Below are positions 23,847 to 31,814 of a DNA stretch of 40,474 bases, one piece after another; positions within the stretch are counted from its first letter, which is position 1; every line of letters starts with the position of its first letter. The position numbers and the translations under genes are program-made. This stretch comes from Candidatus Eisenbacteria bacterium (lineage in GTDB: Bacteria; Eisenbacteria; RBG-16-71-46; JASEGR01), in contig JASEGR010000021.1 of NCBI GenBank assembly GCA_030017955.1, forward strand, positions 1 through 40,474, written 5' to 3'. Under the pieces are notes generated by a model. It ran no database searches. It was given only the letters and a program-made list of their open reading frames with translations, and was not told the origin of the DNA.

Positions 23847-24464
23847 CTACCCGTTCGCAATCTCCTCCATCGTGCGGCCCGTCGTCACCGAAGTCTGATG
23901 CTCGGCCACGACATCGGATTTTGGATCGGCAAACTCGTCGCGATGTTTGATTAGAAGCCACTGAGGTTTCTTCGGGTCGCCCCGGCGGATTCGTACGAGG
24001 ATCCAGGACCCACGGAGCCGTTTACCCTCAAGCACAAATTTGAAGTCTCCCCTGGCGTAACCGTGGCGCAGGCCTTCAAGGGCGTCGGGCTCGTCACCAT
24101 CGTACCGATAGGTGCCCTGATCCCAGAGCATCACCGTTCCTCCTCCATACTCCCCTTCTGGGATGGCGCCTTCAAAACTGCTGTACTCGATAGGGTGATC
24201 CTCGACCTGCATGGCCAGGCGCTTGTTCGCCGGATCCAGGCTCGGTCCTTTTGGTACGGCCCAGCTCTTCATCACACCGTCGAGCTCGAGCCGCAGATCG
24301 AAGTGCAGATGGCTCGCGGCATGCTTCTGGATGACATATGCGAGCTTGCGATGTTTCACTGCCCCTCTCCTACCAGCCGGCTCAGCAGTCTTCGAAAAAT
24401 CCCGCTTCCGCCGGTACTCAGTGAGCGAGCGCCTTGGAGAGCGGGAAGGTGTCTTTCGCGGCAT
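23847..24464 (-). CDS. stand-alone LigD-type 3'-phosphoesterase
   Basis: This 205-residue protein corresponds to the PE domain of DNA ligase D, which trims 3'-phosphates and 3'-ribonucleotides during non-homologous end joining. The catalytic set is visible: QKHAASHLHFDLRLE with His48, His54 and Asp56, WAVPKGPS at 68-75, His90 in EDHPIEY, and EGEYGGGTVMLWD. The spacing of the His and Asp residues equals that of the Pseudomonas PE domain shifted by six. A basic N-terminus (SLTEYRRKRDFSKTAEPAG) is typical. No Ku, polymerase or ligase domain is in the window, so partners must be elsewhere. A fragment of a second copy lies at 27305-27406. Confidence 0.9.
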   Translation of the reverse strand: MPRKTPSRSPRRSLTEYRRKRDFSKTAEPAGRRGAVKHRKLAYVIQKHAASHLHFDLRLELDGVMKSWAVPKGPSLDPANKRLAMQVEDHPIEYSSFEGAIPEGEYGGGTVMLWDQGTYRYDGDEPDALEGLRHGYARGDFKFVLEGKRLRGSWILVRIRRGDPKKPQWLLIKHRDEFADPKSDVVAEHQTSVTTGRTMEEIANG

Positions 24465-24806
24465 ACAGTTCAGCGGCGGCGTGGGGTTACCGGGCGTGAC
24501 GGCTTGCTATGCCAGGCACGGCTCACCAACGGATACTTATTGGGGCTTTCCAGTGATTCGACCTCCAAGTGGAGTTCATCGCTCTACGAAGACCGTCGGA
24601 CTCATAGCGCAATTTTAGCATGATTCACTTAGATGCGCTAGACCGGATCGCGGGCTAACGCAAACTCGATAGACGGCAGGGGGAGGGGTTGAGGTGCCCG
24701 GCCAGTGCTCGCACCACGTGAAGTCCCCGTGGGCTGACTAGTGCGGCCGCCAATCCGGTGTGCGCCGAGGCACCAGGCCGGTCGGTCCATCGCCGACTCG
24801 AGCTTG
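24465..24806 (-). other. gene-free stretch between LigD-PE and higA
   Basis: No convincing coding region. The minus strand has an ATG at 24605 opening a ten-codon frame (MSPTVFVER, stop at 24576). That recalls the start of DUF4160 proteins but is far too short to claim. A TAAAAT box lies just before it. The higA-proximal half is GC rich and without recognisable repeats. Confidence 0.4.
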
Positions 24807-25112
24807 TCAACCCGATTTGCGATACCGGCCAACTTCTTGGTCCAGGCGGTCTCCCAGCCGGTCCGTTTCGACGTCAAGCTCGTAGTCCATTTGCAGCCCA
24901 AGCCAGAATTTTGGGGACATCTTGAAGTAGCGGGCCAAACGGAGAGCTGTGTCGGCAGTGAGCGCACGCTTGCCTAGCACGATTTCATTAATGCGCCGCG
25001 GAGACACCCCGATGCCGCGTGCTAGCTGGTTCTGGCTGAGACCCGAGGGTTTGAGGAACTCCTCAAGAAGGATCTCCCCGGGATGAACTGGGTCTAGCTT
25101 CTTGCTGGCCAC
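24807..25112 (-). CDS. higA: HigA-family antitoxin (XRE helix-turn-helix)
   Basis: This 101-residue protein opens with KLDPVHPGEILLEEFLKPSGLSQNQLARGIGVSPRRINEIVLGKRALTADTALRLARYFKMSPKFWLGLQ, the classic HigA/VapI domain with an XRE-type helix-turn-helix (about 25-75). It starts at a GTG six bases after the higB stop. Toxin-first order is the usual arrangement for higBA. The antitoxin neutralises HigB and represses the operon. No damage is visible. Confidence 0.93.
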   Translation of the reverse strand: MASKKLDPVHPGEILLEEFLKPSGLSQNQLARGIGVSPRRINEIVLGKRALTADTALRLARYFKMSPKFWLGLQMDYELDVETDRLGDRLDQEVGRYRKSG

Positions 25113-25118
25113 AGCGAA

Positions 25119-25406
25119 TCACCCCCTGTGATAGTCTACAATGTCCACGTTGTAGGCGTCACCTTGCTCCCAGCGGAAACATATGCGCCAACGATCATTG
25201 ATCCTTATACTGTGTTGCCCTTGTCGATCTCCTTTCAGTGCCTCGAGGCGGTTCGCAGGGGGCACACGCAAGTCCTGCAACGTCTCGGCCCTATTGAGCA
25301 TTCTCAGCTTCCTCAGGGCAATCCGCTGGATATCCGGAGCGAGTCGACGCACCGGATGGCGATCGAAAAGAGCTTCAGCCTCTCGAGATCTGAAAGACCG
25401 AATCAT
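25119..25406 (-). CDS. higB: HigB-family toxin (RelE superfamily mRNA interferase)
   Basis: This 95-residue protein has IRSFRSREAEALFD at the N-terminus, a central PDIQRIALRKLRMLNRAETLQDLRVPPANRLEALKGDRQGQHSIRINDRWRICFRW and the tail VDIVDYHRG. All of this is standard for HigB (plasmid-maintenance killer) toxins, which cut mRNA on the ribosome. ATG start, ten bases after the truncated rhuM gene. With higA it is the only toxin-antitoxin pair in the window that looks complete. Confidence 0.93.
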   Translation of the reverse strand: MIRSFRSREAEALFDRHPVRRLAPDIQRIALRKLRMLNRAETLQDLRVPPANRLEALKGDRQGQHSIRINDRWRICFRWEQGDAYNVDIVDYHRG

Positions 25407-25415
25407 AGGCTCAGG

Positions 25416-26069
25416 TTATGACGGATAACGTCGTAAGTCAAGATATAGCTCTTCTTTCGCTGCGCCTCTTGGCTCGGTCAACAAACGTTTGTCGTAGCGC
25501 TGCAGCCAAAGGAATGTATGCGTGTAGCGGGCGATGACCTCCACCAGCCCACGCCCCATGTCCGTGGTCAGCTGCGGGCTCGCAATAGTTCGGCGCAACA
25601 AATCCAGCGCCGCCTCGATTTCTTTGGCGTTGGTTTCGAGCCGCTGACGGTTGATGGTGATGCCTCTGGTCAGATGTTCGTGCAGCACCCGCGTGGCCCA
25701 GATGCGGAACTGCGTCCCGCGCTTGGAATTGACTCGATAGCCAACGGAAAGGATGGCATCGAGGTTGAAATGTTCAACCCGACGTTCGACGGTGCGCCCG
25801 CCTTCATCTTGAACTGTTGCAAAAAATGCAACAGTTGATCTGCGGTCGAGTTCACCTTCCCGGAACACATTGCCCAGGTGTCTGGAGATAACGGACTTGT
25901 CTCGCTCGAACACTGCGGCGATCTGGTTGAGGCTCAGCCAAAGGGACTCCTGCTCCAGACGTACCTCAAGATGGCCCCCTCCCTCCCTGGGTTGGTAGAT
26001 GACGATCTCGCCCCTGCCGCCGTCGATGGTCCGGGTTTCTCCCCGGTGTTCCTTTCCTCTTTTTGCCAT
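25416..26069 (-). CDS. RhuM-family protein, C-terminally truncated
   Basis: This 217-residue protein has the RhuM core: GEIVIYQP, LWLSLNQIAAVFERDKSVISRHLGNVF, EGELDRRSTVAFFATVQ, VEHFNLDAILSVGYRVNSKRGTQFRIWATRVLHEHLTRG. The connecting helices ELTTD-like SPQLTTDMGRGLVEVIARYTHTFLWLQRYDKRLL follow. In full-length relatives of this subtype a Fic/Doc domain follows. Here the frame ends after RGAAKEELYLDLRRYPS, so that domain is missing. Its ATG is one base beyond the stop codon of an hsdS remnant, an arrangement typical of type I restriction-modification operons that carry rhuM. higBA now sits where the missing part would be. Confidence 0.85.
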   Translation of the reverse strand: MAKRGKEHRGETRTIDGGRGEIVIYQPREGGGHLEVRLEQESLWLSLNQIAAVFERDKSVISRHLGNVFREGELDRRSTVAFFATVQDEGGRTVERRVEHFNLDAILSVGYRVNSKRGTQFRIWATRVLHEHLTRGITINRQRLETNAKEIEAALDLLRRTIASPQLTTDMGRGLVEVIARYTHTFLWLQRYDKRLLTEPRGAAKEELYLDLRRYPS

Positions 26070-26070
26070 G

Positions 26071-26166
26071 TCATAATTCTCCGCTAAACGCCCGGCGCAA
26101 CAGGGCCGCCGACAGGGCGTTGATGGTATTCAATTCTACTTCCACAGCCACACGGATTTTCTCCGC
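26071..26166 (-). pseudogene. hsdS: 3' remnant of a type I restriction specificity subunit gene
   Basis: On the minus strand an open frame of 31 codons directly after an in-frame stop reads AEKIRVAVEVELNTINALSAALLRRAFSGEL and ends at 26071-26073. The ending ALxxALLRRAFSGEL is the hallmark C-terminus of HsdS subunits (ALLPSILARAFRGEL type). The stop is one base from the rhuM ATG, so the operon junction is original. Everything 5' of this, and any hsdM or hsdR, is gone and replaced by the RelE/RHH pair. It is a scar of a lost type I restriction-modification operon. Confidence 0.75.
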
Positions 26167-26195
26167 TCAGTGCAACTCTATTCATAAATACCTCG

Positions 26196-26429
26196 TTAGT
26201 GTCCGATCCGAAGAACCAGGACATCCTGTCCCAGAATGGTGTAGATAACGCGGTAGTCTCCGACTCGACACTTTCTGAGGCCCCCGAACTTGCCCTTCAA
26301 GAGTGGGTAAGATTCGGCGTTTTCTGCTAGATTCTTCTCGATGCGCCTGAGAGCCCTACGGGCCTCCTCCTTGCCCAGTCTGGCGAGATCCCGGGAAACC
26401 GACTTCTTGTAGACGATATTATAGGCCAA
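26196..26429 (-). CDS. RelE/ParE-type toxin with a premature stop near its end
   Basis: This 77-residue protein reads MAYNIVYKKSVSRDLARLGKEEARRALRRIEKNL, then YPLLKGKFGGLRKCRVGDYRVIYTILGQDVLVLRIGH. This is the RelE/ParE toxin fold including the RVGDYRVIY strand. It stops right after GH (TAA, 26196-26198). In relatives the chain continues HRRDIYE. The bases after the TAA read CGA GGT ATT TAT GAA TAG, i.e. RGIYE then stop, so one codon change seems to have removed the last six residues. That tail includes residues thought important for activity. It starts at TTG, overlapping the antitoxin by 11 bases. Confidence 0.82.
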   Translation of the reverse strand: MAYNIVYKKSVSRDLARLGKEEARRALRRIEKNLAENAESYPLLKGKFGGLRKCRVGDYRVIYTILGQDVLVLRIGH

Positions 26430-26637
26430 GGGATTTCTTAAGCTCTTTACCGGATACTACGGGGTCGGTCCTGTCATGTAGACGATCAAGTGCTATCTGC
26501 AGGTCTGCATAATCCTCAAAATAAGACTCGAGTGCCTTTTGAACAATATAGGACCTCGGTCTCTCTGTCTCCCTGGCAACGCCATCCAGCTTCCTGGCCA
26601 AGTCGATGGGGAGTCTCACTGAAACGGGCTTAGTCAT
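26419..26637 (-). CDS. ribbon-helix-helix antitoxin (RelB/ParD type)
   Basis: This 72-residue protein has the RHH strand KPVSVRLPIDLARKLDGVARET and helices RPRSYIVQKALESYFEDYADLQIALDRL. The toxin-binding end is DPVVSGKELKKSLGL. This is the usual partner of RelE/ParE toxins. ATG with an AGGAGGT site six bases upstream, and a good promoter just before it. It ends overlapping the toxin start, so expression is coupled. Confidence 0.9.
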   Translation of the reverse strand: MTKPVSVRLPIDLARKLDGVARETERPRSYIVQKALESYFEDYADLQIALDRLHDRTDPVVSGKELKKSLGL

Positions 26638-26643
26638 AATGTA

Positions 26644-26694
26644 CCTCCTGTATTCTTTGTATTACATTGTACACTATAACATCTCAGCATGCAA
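26644..26694 (-). promoter_or_regulatory. sigma-70-type promoter and operator of the RHH/RelE module
   Basis: On the minus strand TTGCAT (26689-26694) and TACAAT (26666-26671) are separated by exactly 17 bases. An AGGAGGT site follows at 26642-26648, six bases before the ATG. An interrupted palindrome TGTA-N8-TACA (26658-26673) overlaps the -10 box, the right position for an autorepressing antitoxin dimer. Local AT content is clearly higher than in the flanks. Confidence 0.7.
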
Positions 26695-26738
26695 GCCCTT
26701 TTCACCGGAAGCCCCGAAGGCGTTGTCGGCAACCTTGA

Positions 26739-27221
26739 CTATCGGAAGTAGTATCTTGCTCCGATTGCTGCGTTGATATCGAAGTCCGTGTCTGGTGCCA
26801 CGTCAAGAATGGGAACAACTTCCAGGAAGATATCGATTGGGTGGCGGGCGAACATGTAAGCGATCCCGAATGGTATGCGGACACCGACTGAGGCATTTCC
26901 ATCATTCGCTCCATCTCCATTATTGAGTCTGATCCTGGCCCCCACACCATAGTAAACCGGAAGCCGGCCCTCGGATTCCTTGAGCTTCAGAAGGGTGAAG
27001 TTGTGAATCAAATAGTCCGCATGGAACTGAAATGCTTCGTTCTCCGAAAGGGACCAGGCGGCAGCACCATCCACGGCACGCGTCCCACTAATCCATGTCT
27101 TGATGCTGATGCCGGTTGGTTCCCCAACGATCACGCCGACGCCCAGCCCCTCTTCACCTCTTGCCTCTACCATTCCAAACGCCAGGGCAAACAACACGAA
27201 AACTAGTGATACCGTTTTCAT
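26739..27221 (-). CDS. small outer-membrane beta-barrel protein (DUF3996-like)
   Basis: This 160-residue protein has a signal peptide (MKTVSLVFVLFALAFGMVEA). Alternating strands follow: LGVGVIVGEPTGISIKTWIS, AVDGAAAWSLSE, EAFQFHADYLIHNF, LPVYYGVGARIRL, ASVGVRIPFGIAYMF, PIDIFLEVVPILDV, INAAIGARYYFR. The terminal aromatic is next to last, as in many outer-membrane barrels. The GEPTGIS motif and overall length fit the DUF3996/small barrel family of diderms. The ligand is unknown. It supports a diderm host. Confidence 0.82.
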   Translation of the reverse strand: MKTVSLVFVLFALAFGMVEARGEEGLGVGVIVGEPTGISIKTWISGTRAVDGAAAWSLSENEAFQFHADYLIHNFTLLKLKESEGRLPVYYGVGARIRLNNGDGANDGNASVGVRIPFGIAYMFARHPIDIFLEVVPILDVAPDTDFDINAAIGARYYFR

Positions 27222-27304
27222 CTGTCCCTCCCTCTGTCTTTTGTCTACATCGCGGTTTACCGGCCGCGTGTTGGGCGAGGCCTGGCAGAGGCGGTTGTTG
27301 AATT

Positions 27305-27406
27305 GTGGCGTGTCACTGCCTCTCTGCCACCAGTTGGTTTGGCGGTCACCGAGAAGTTCCGCTTCCGTCGGTACTCAATCAGCGGCTGTCGCAGAGAACG
27401 TCTGGC
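27305..27406 (-). pseudogene. fragment of a second LigD-phosphoesterase-like gene
   Basis: In the minus-strand frame at 27305-27406 the translation contains RRSLRQPLIEYRRKRNFSVT followed by AKPTGGREAVTRH. This matches residues 11-38 of the LigD-PE protein at 23847-24464 (RRSLTEYRRKRDFSKTAEPAG, then RRGAVKHRK). The nucleotide match includes ccgcttccgtcggtactca against ccgcttccgccggtactca. The rest of the PE domain is absent; the frame dissolves at 27305 and overlaps the C-terminus of the radical SAM gene in another frame. I read it as a decayed duplicate whose 5' end was captured by the radical SAM gene. Confidence 0.65.
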
Positions 27407-28826
27407 TGTCGTCGGGAGTCTCTTCCCCGCTGACCTCACCTGCACCATTGAACCTATTCCCCACCTCACGCTTGAAGACCGCGTATCCCTTGCGGTCCAG
27501 ACAGATGTTGCTCCTGTATGAAAGATTGGCCACCAGACTGATAAGCGGCTTCCGGCGCTGCCATAAACAGGTCCACGCCCTGTGCAGAATACGAGGCAGA
27601 AAATAGAAATTCCCGTTGCAGGAGAGCATTTCCTGCATGACGCCATCCAGAGAAAAATGCTTATACCGGGCCACGGGATGGGTCAGCGTGTAATATTTCC
27701 AGTCTTCCGGAAACGTATTGAGGACGATGCGGCCCTCCGATTTCATCTGGTCCCACAAGCGCGTGCCGGGCAAGGGTGTCAGAAAAAGCGCGTTGAGATT
27801 GTCCACGCCGTACTCACTGGCCGCCCCGGCGATACGTTTGCCGATGCCCTGTTCGTCTATATTCAAACCGATGATAAAGGAACCCATCACCGGGATGTTG
27901 TGCCGCTGTATGCGCCGCACGGAGGCGCGGAAATCCCGGCCCTTCATAAGATTGAACTTCTTGCCGAGTTCCAGAAGCCCTTCCGTCGTGGGGGTTTCGA
28001 AACCGATGAAGACACCGCTGCAGCCGGCTTTCGCGGCCAACGTCAGAAGCTCTTCGTCATCGGCGAAGTTAATGGTGGCCTGGGCAATCCATTCTTTTTG
28101 CAAGTTTGCCTTTGCTAAAGCGCGGAACAGATCCTTGGCGCGGGCGATGTGTTCGGGACGCGTACCGACGAGGTTGTCGTCCACCACCAGAACATGCTTC
28201 TCACGAATCGACTGGAATTCCCGCACGACATCAGGAATTGGCCGCTGACGGTAGCGGGCCCCATTGAACGTCGTCACACTGCAGAAGCTGCAGTTCAAGG
28301 GACAGCCTCGCGTGGTCTGAATGGATCCGAAGGCATATCCCGTAGTCAGCAAATCATGACGTGCGAGCGGGACATCGCTCATCGAGGCGAACCCTCCGTC
28401 ATACCGGCGCTTCAGGGTGCCATGCCGGGCGTCCTCCAGGACCTGCGGCCAGATGGCCTCAGCTTCCCTCGTGACGATCGAGTCCACACGCTCCATGGCC
28501 TCATCCGGGCACATGGTTGCGTGAATGCCGCCCATGACGACGGGCACGCCTAGATTCCGGAAGTGAGTGCTCACTTCATAGGCGCGGTTCGCCTGTGAAG
28601 TGAACGCAGTAATTCCCACTAGGTCCGGCCGGGGCATGGCCTGATAGTCCGGCACGTCGAGGTTCTCGTCCACGATCGTGATTTCCCACTCCGGCGGGGT
28701 CAGGCCCGCGAGAACCATCAAGCTGAGCGGTTTCCACACGCGGTAACGGTTCCAGCGGCTCTCCTTGACCTTGATGATGCTGACAAGCGGGTTGGATGGG
28801 TTGATCAGATACAGTCGCATTTTCAT
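27375..28826 (-). CDS. B12-binding-domain radical SAM protein
   Basis: This 483-residue protein has an N-terminal cobalamin-binding-like Rossmann domain (MRLYLINPSNPLVS; ITIVDENLD; LVGITAFTSQANRAYEV; VVMGGIHATMCPDEA). The radical SAM core follows, with the cluster motif CPLNCSFC (Cys175, Cys179, Cys182). The later motifs VFIGFETPT and MGSFIIGLN are typical of the MiaB/BchE/HpnJ-like class. The substrate cannot be named. A C-terminal region of about 90 residues is helical and basic. Its last dozen residues lie over the LigD-like remnant in another frame, so its natural C-terminus may have been replaced. Start ATG with GAGG; no partner gene is adjacent. Confidence 0.87.
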   Translation of the reverse strand: MKMRLYLINPSNPLVSIIKVKESRWNRYRVWKPLSLMVLAGLTPPEWEITIVDENLDVPDYQAMPRPDLVGITAFTSQANRAYEVSTHFRNLGVPVVMGGIHATMCPDEAMERVDSIVTREAEAIWPQVLEDARHGTLKRRYDGGFASMSDVPLARHDLLTTGYAFGSIQTTRGCPLNCSFCSVTTFNGARYRQRPIPDVVREFQSIREKHVLVVDDNLVGTRPEHIARAKDLFRALAKANLQKEWIAQATINFADDEELLTLAAKAGCSGVFIGFETPTTEGLLELGKKFNLMKGRDFRASVRRIQRHNIPVMGSFIIGLNIDEQGIGKRIAGAASEYGVDNLNALFLTPLPGTRLWDQMKSEGRIVLNTFPEDWKYYTLTHPVARYKHFSLDGVMQEMLSCNGNFYFLPRILHRAWTCLWQRRKPLISLVANLSYRSNICLDRKGYAVFKREVGNRFNGAGEVSGEETPDDSQTFSATAAD

Positions 28827-29105
28827 TCTTTTCCTCTTTCAAACCACAAAACTCTTCAATCCGATCAAAGTCCCGGTCATTCTACAACGGAGCAGTTTTG
28901 TGTTCAAGAGGTGATGCAGCGATTTGTGCAGTTTACAGCCTTGCTGACAGTGATGTCCCGGTATTGCGGGTTGCGATATATGTGAGGCGCGTTAGCAGAC
29001 GTTGGTTACACTACGCTGGGAGTGGACTGTTTGCTTAGAACCATCTGCGGCTGGTTACCTGCGGCACAGTAGTGCGTGAGCATCAAGGGTTCAAGATCTT
29101 GATAA

Positions 29106-30902
29106 TCAAAGTGCATCAAACCAATGCTTGATCTTCAGTGCCATGAGCTTACGGCGCTGTTCCAGAAAGTCGTCATATACCGGAATTCTTCCGTCGAGCA
29201 TGGACTCGGGTACGCAATGCGTTCGCAGATTAGCACGTATCTCGGCCGCATCAGTGATCCCGCCGTACTTCTTCTTGCCACCGTTGCACTGCTCGGCCAG
29301 TTCCTTGAAGTACCGATCGGGCGGCTTGTCGCCGATGGCGATGTTGATCTCACTCTGGGCCAGCACGAAATTGGCGATCTGGTTGTAGCGCCCGCGTGAG
29401 AGGCCCTGCATTTTCAAATACTTCTTCGGGTAGACGTGATGCACATCGTTCCGGTTGAGCAGCAAGTCGAGCACGGTGATGTCGCGCGAGAGGAACCCCT
29501 TCTCGCCTAGTTTCACCTGCGCCGCCTGATAACAAAGAAAGTACGGACTCTGAGCAGAGGAGGTATCCATCAGCTGCGGCAGCATGCCGGTCCAGAAGGT
29601 CTCGGGCAGCTCGTTTTCAGTCACCGACTCGGCGTAGTTCGCGAGTCCGTGCGTCTCGACCTGGCGGATGTCTAAGTCGAATGCGGTCTCTGGGCTGCCA
29701 GTATACCGCCCACGTAGTACGGACATGACATACCAGCGCCGTACCAACCGCTCCAGGTCAGCTGGCGGCACGTCATCCGAACGCCCGCGCAGGTAGAGAA
29801 TGTAGGCAAAGTTCACTGCGTTGCGGCCGCCGATGAGGTCGCTGGTCACGAACCCTGCCGAGCGCAGGATCATGGTGATCCGGTCGAAGTGAGTCTTGTT
29901 GATGAAGGTGAGGACACCTTTCTTGAGTCTGGCAAAGGATTCCTCGGCAATAGCCTCCTCGAACTGCTTGGTCTCGAAGTTGCGGCCCGATACCAGTGCG
30001 ACCAGATCCTGCAGCCTCCCACGTCGGAACTCGGACGTGAATGCTACGCGCAACATGTCCGTGTAGGTTGGGTCGTAGATATCGTCGTTCGTGTCCTTCA
30101 GCCAGCGCATCTGGGGTAGGAACTCGGAGGTGGCGAACGCCTTGTCATTCTTCTCAATTATGGGCAGAAACTCCGGTGCAACTGCAAGGTGGCAGAAGTA
30201 GTCGATCGCCTTGCGCAGGAGGTTCCCGCCGTAGGTCTCGTTGACAGCGATTTTCGACATGGCGAAGTCGGCCTGCGAGAGTTCGGTACCGGCCGAGTTT
30301 ACGCGGATGAAGATCTCGGTGACCGTTTCGATGTCGAGGTCCTCGGCGAGTTCAATTACGCCGACATGGTTGTTGATGATCTTGCGGAGCTTCTCAAACA
30401 CCCGCGACACGCGCTTACGGTCGGCGGCGGGGTTCTTCTCGGTATAGTTGTCGGTCAGTTCGGTGAGGCTGGCGTCGGGCGCGAAGACCTCGGCTACGTC
30501 TTTTATCCAGGCTACGTCCTTGGCGATGGCTGGGTTAGCGACCTCGAAACGCTCCTCCTGTGGGTGAAAGGCGATGCGGATGCGAACGGTTTCGTAGTCT
30601 TTGGTCAGCACCTCCCAGCCGAGCAGCGCCGCCATCAGCGCGGTGACCCGCTGCTGGCCGTCAATGAGGATGCGCTTTCCGGTAGATGGTGTGCCGTCCT
30701 TGAGCCTTACGGTCGGATTGCGCCACGCGATCAGATAGCCGACCGGGTAACCCTGGTAGAGTGAGTCCAGGAGGTTACGGACCTTAGTCGCATCCCACAC
30801 GAAAGGACGCTGGATCTCCGGGATAGCGATCTCCTCCGATTTGACCCAGGTAAGGAGGGTCTCGACAGGATGTGGGGTGACGGAGTATCGTTGCGTAGCC
30901 AT
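29106..30902 (-). CDS. GmrSD-like DUF262/DUF1524 nuclease
   Basis: This 598-residue protein joins an N-terminal DUF262 (ParB/Srx-like, NTP-handling) domain to a C-terminal DUF1524 HNH-type region. QRPFVWD (31-37) and DGQQR (81-85) are the DUF262 signature. [10 protein letters not shown] from residue 488 and [18 protein letters not shown] are the His-Asn nuclease-like motif. The family includes GmrSD and BrxU, type IV enzymes that cut glucosylated or methylated phage DNA. ATG start. It is the last gene of a possible three-gene operon with the ion channel (74-base gap) and the PD-(D/E)XK-like gene. Codon use is richer in CGC and GCG than in the core genes, suggesting transfer. Confidence 0.88.
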   Translation of the reverse strand: MATQRYSVTPHPVETLLTWVKSEEIAIPEIQRPFVWDATKVRNLLDSLYQGYPVGYLIAWRNPTVRLKDGTPSTGKRILIDGQQRVTALMAALLGWEVLTKDYETVRIRIAFHPQEERFEVANPAIAKDVAWIKDVAEVFAPDASLTELTDNYTEKNPAADRKRVSRVFEKLRKIINNHVGVIELAEDLDIETVTEIFIRVNSAGTELSQADFAMSKIAVNETYGGNLLRKAIDYFCHLAVAPEFLPIIEKNDKAFATSEFLPQMRWLKDTNDDIYDPTYTDMLRVAFTSEFRRGRLQDLVALVSGRNFETKQFEEAIAEESFARLKKGVLTFINKTHFDRITMILRSAGFVTSDLIGGRNAVNFAYILYLRGRSDDVPPADLERLVRRWYVMSVLRGRYTGSPETAFDLDIRQVETHGLANYAESVTENELPETFWTGMLPQLMDTSSAQSPYFLCYQAAQVKLGEKGFLSRDITVLDLLLNRNDVHHVYPKKYLKMQGLSRGRYNQIANFVLAQSEINIAIGDKPPDRYFKELAEQCNGGKKKYGGITDAAEIRANLRTHCVPESMLDGRIPVYDDFLEQRRKLMALKIKHWFDAL

Positions 30903-30976
30903 GCTCAGTACCTCGGTCTCAAGAACTTATCCATTTCACTCATAGTCATCTCTGGAGTCCTAACACTTGTTGGAGC

Positions 30977-31720
30977 TCATCTGATCTTCCCTTGCGTTCC
31001 AACAATCTCTGCTAGATCGTCAATCTTGGCCTCAAGCTGCTCGATCTTGCCGGACTCGCGACGGGATGATGGCTGCAGGAACCAAGAAGCGACGAAGCCG
31101 GCGAACGTGCCGAAAAGGCCGACGCCGGCCACCATGAGCATTGCGGCGACAACCCTTCCTTCGGCGGTGACGGGATACTTGTCACCGTACCCCACAGTGG
31201 TAATAGTAACAATGGCCCACCACACAGCGTCCTGGGCTGATTTGATATTAGCTTCAGGCGTCGACTCGCAATGAAGAATTGCAACCGCGGAGAACGCGAC
31301 CATTAGAATGGTCACGAGGGTCGCCGCCAGGACGGCGGACTCGGCGCGTCTGTTGAGGACGAAACTCGCCAGGATTCGAGTGGCGCGAAAGCCACGAAGT
31401 AGGCGTACGACTCGGACTATCCGGGCTACTCGCCCGATCCGCAGGATGGGAATGGCTGGAATGCTTGACAGAAGGTCAATCCAGCCCCACCGATAGAAGT
31501 ACTGCCATCGTCGCGGCGCACGGGCGAAACTTAGAAGGAAGTCAACAAGGAACACCATGCAGACACCCGTATCTGTGTATCCGAGGACCTGCCGAGTAGA
31601 CGGTGAAAGAGGAACTACCGCTTCGATTGCCAGCACGACGATGGCGTACAAACACAAGGCCAGAATGAATAGCTGATACGGCCTTACGCTCTCGGGCCTG
31701 CGGGCACCACTCTCGTTCAT
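30977..31720 (-). CDS. voltage-gated potassium channel (6TM)
   Basis: This 247-residue protein has six hydrophobic segments. S4 carries regularly spaced arginines (RIGRVARIVRVVRLLRG, about 94-110). The pore is WWAIVTITTVGYGDKYPVT, with the K+ selectivity filter TVGYGD at 175-180. S6 is VVAAMLMVAGVGLFGTFAGFVA. A short C-terminal coiled coil (KIEQLEAKIDDLAEIV) probably aids tetramerisation. It matches small KvAP-like bacterial channels. It lies between a nuclease-like gene and the DUF262 gene on the same strand. A housekeeping role is possible, but abortive-type defence by membrane depolarisation is also conceivable from context. Confidence 0.9.
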   Translation of the reverse strand: MNESGARRPESVRPYQLFILALCLYAIVVLAIEAVVPLSPSTRQVLGYTDTGVCMVFLVDFLLSFARAPRRWQYFYRWGWIDLLSSIPAIPILRIGRVARIVRVVRLLRGFRATRILASFVLNRRAESAVLAATLVTILMVAFSAVAILHCESTPEANIKSAQDAVWWAIVTITTVGYGDKYPVTAEGRVVAAMLMVAGVGLFGTFAGFVASWFLQPSSRRESGKIEQLEAKIDDLAEIVGTQGKIR

Positions 31721-31814
31721 AGTCTATCCGTTTACCATGAGCATAAACAATGAGGCTGAGCGGCCCGCGAAGCCGGACTACTCCGGCTTGACGTTGGACG
31801 GCATATTCCCTGGC

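Noticed and set aside
24576-24605. Ten-codon frame MSPTVFVER resembling a DUF4160 start
   Set aside because: Too short to distinguish from chance; no further DUF4160 sequence follows in any frame.
24638-24967. Minus-strand 109-codon frame
   Set aside because: Mostly a shifted reading of higA; no conserved motif.
29091-29102. Perfect palindrome tcaagatcttga near the DUF262 stop codon
   Set aside because: Short; no U-tract or second copy, so it may be chance.
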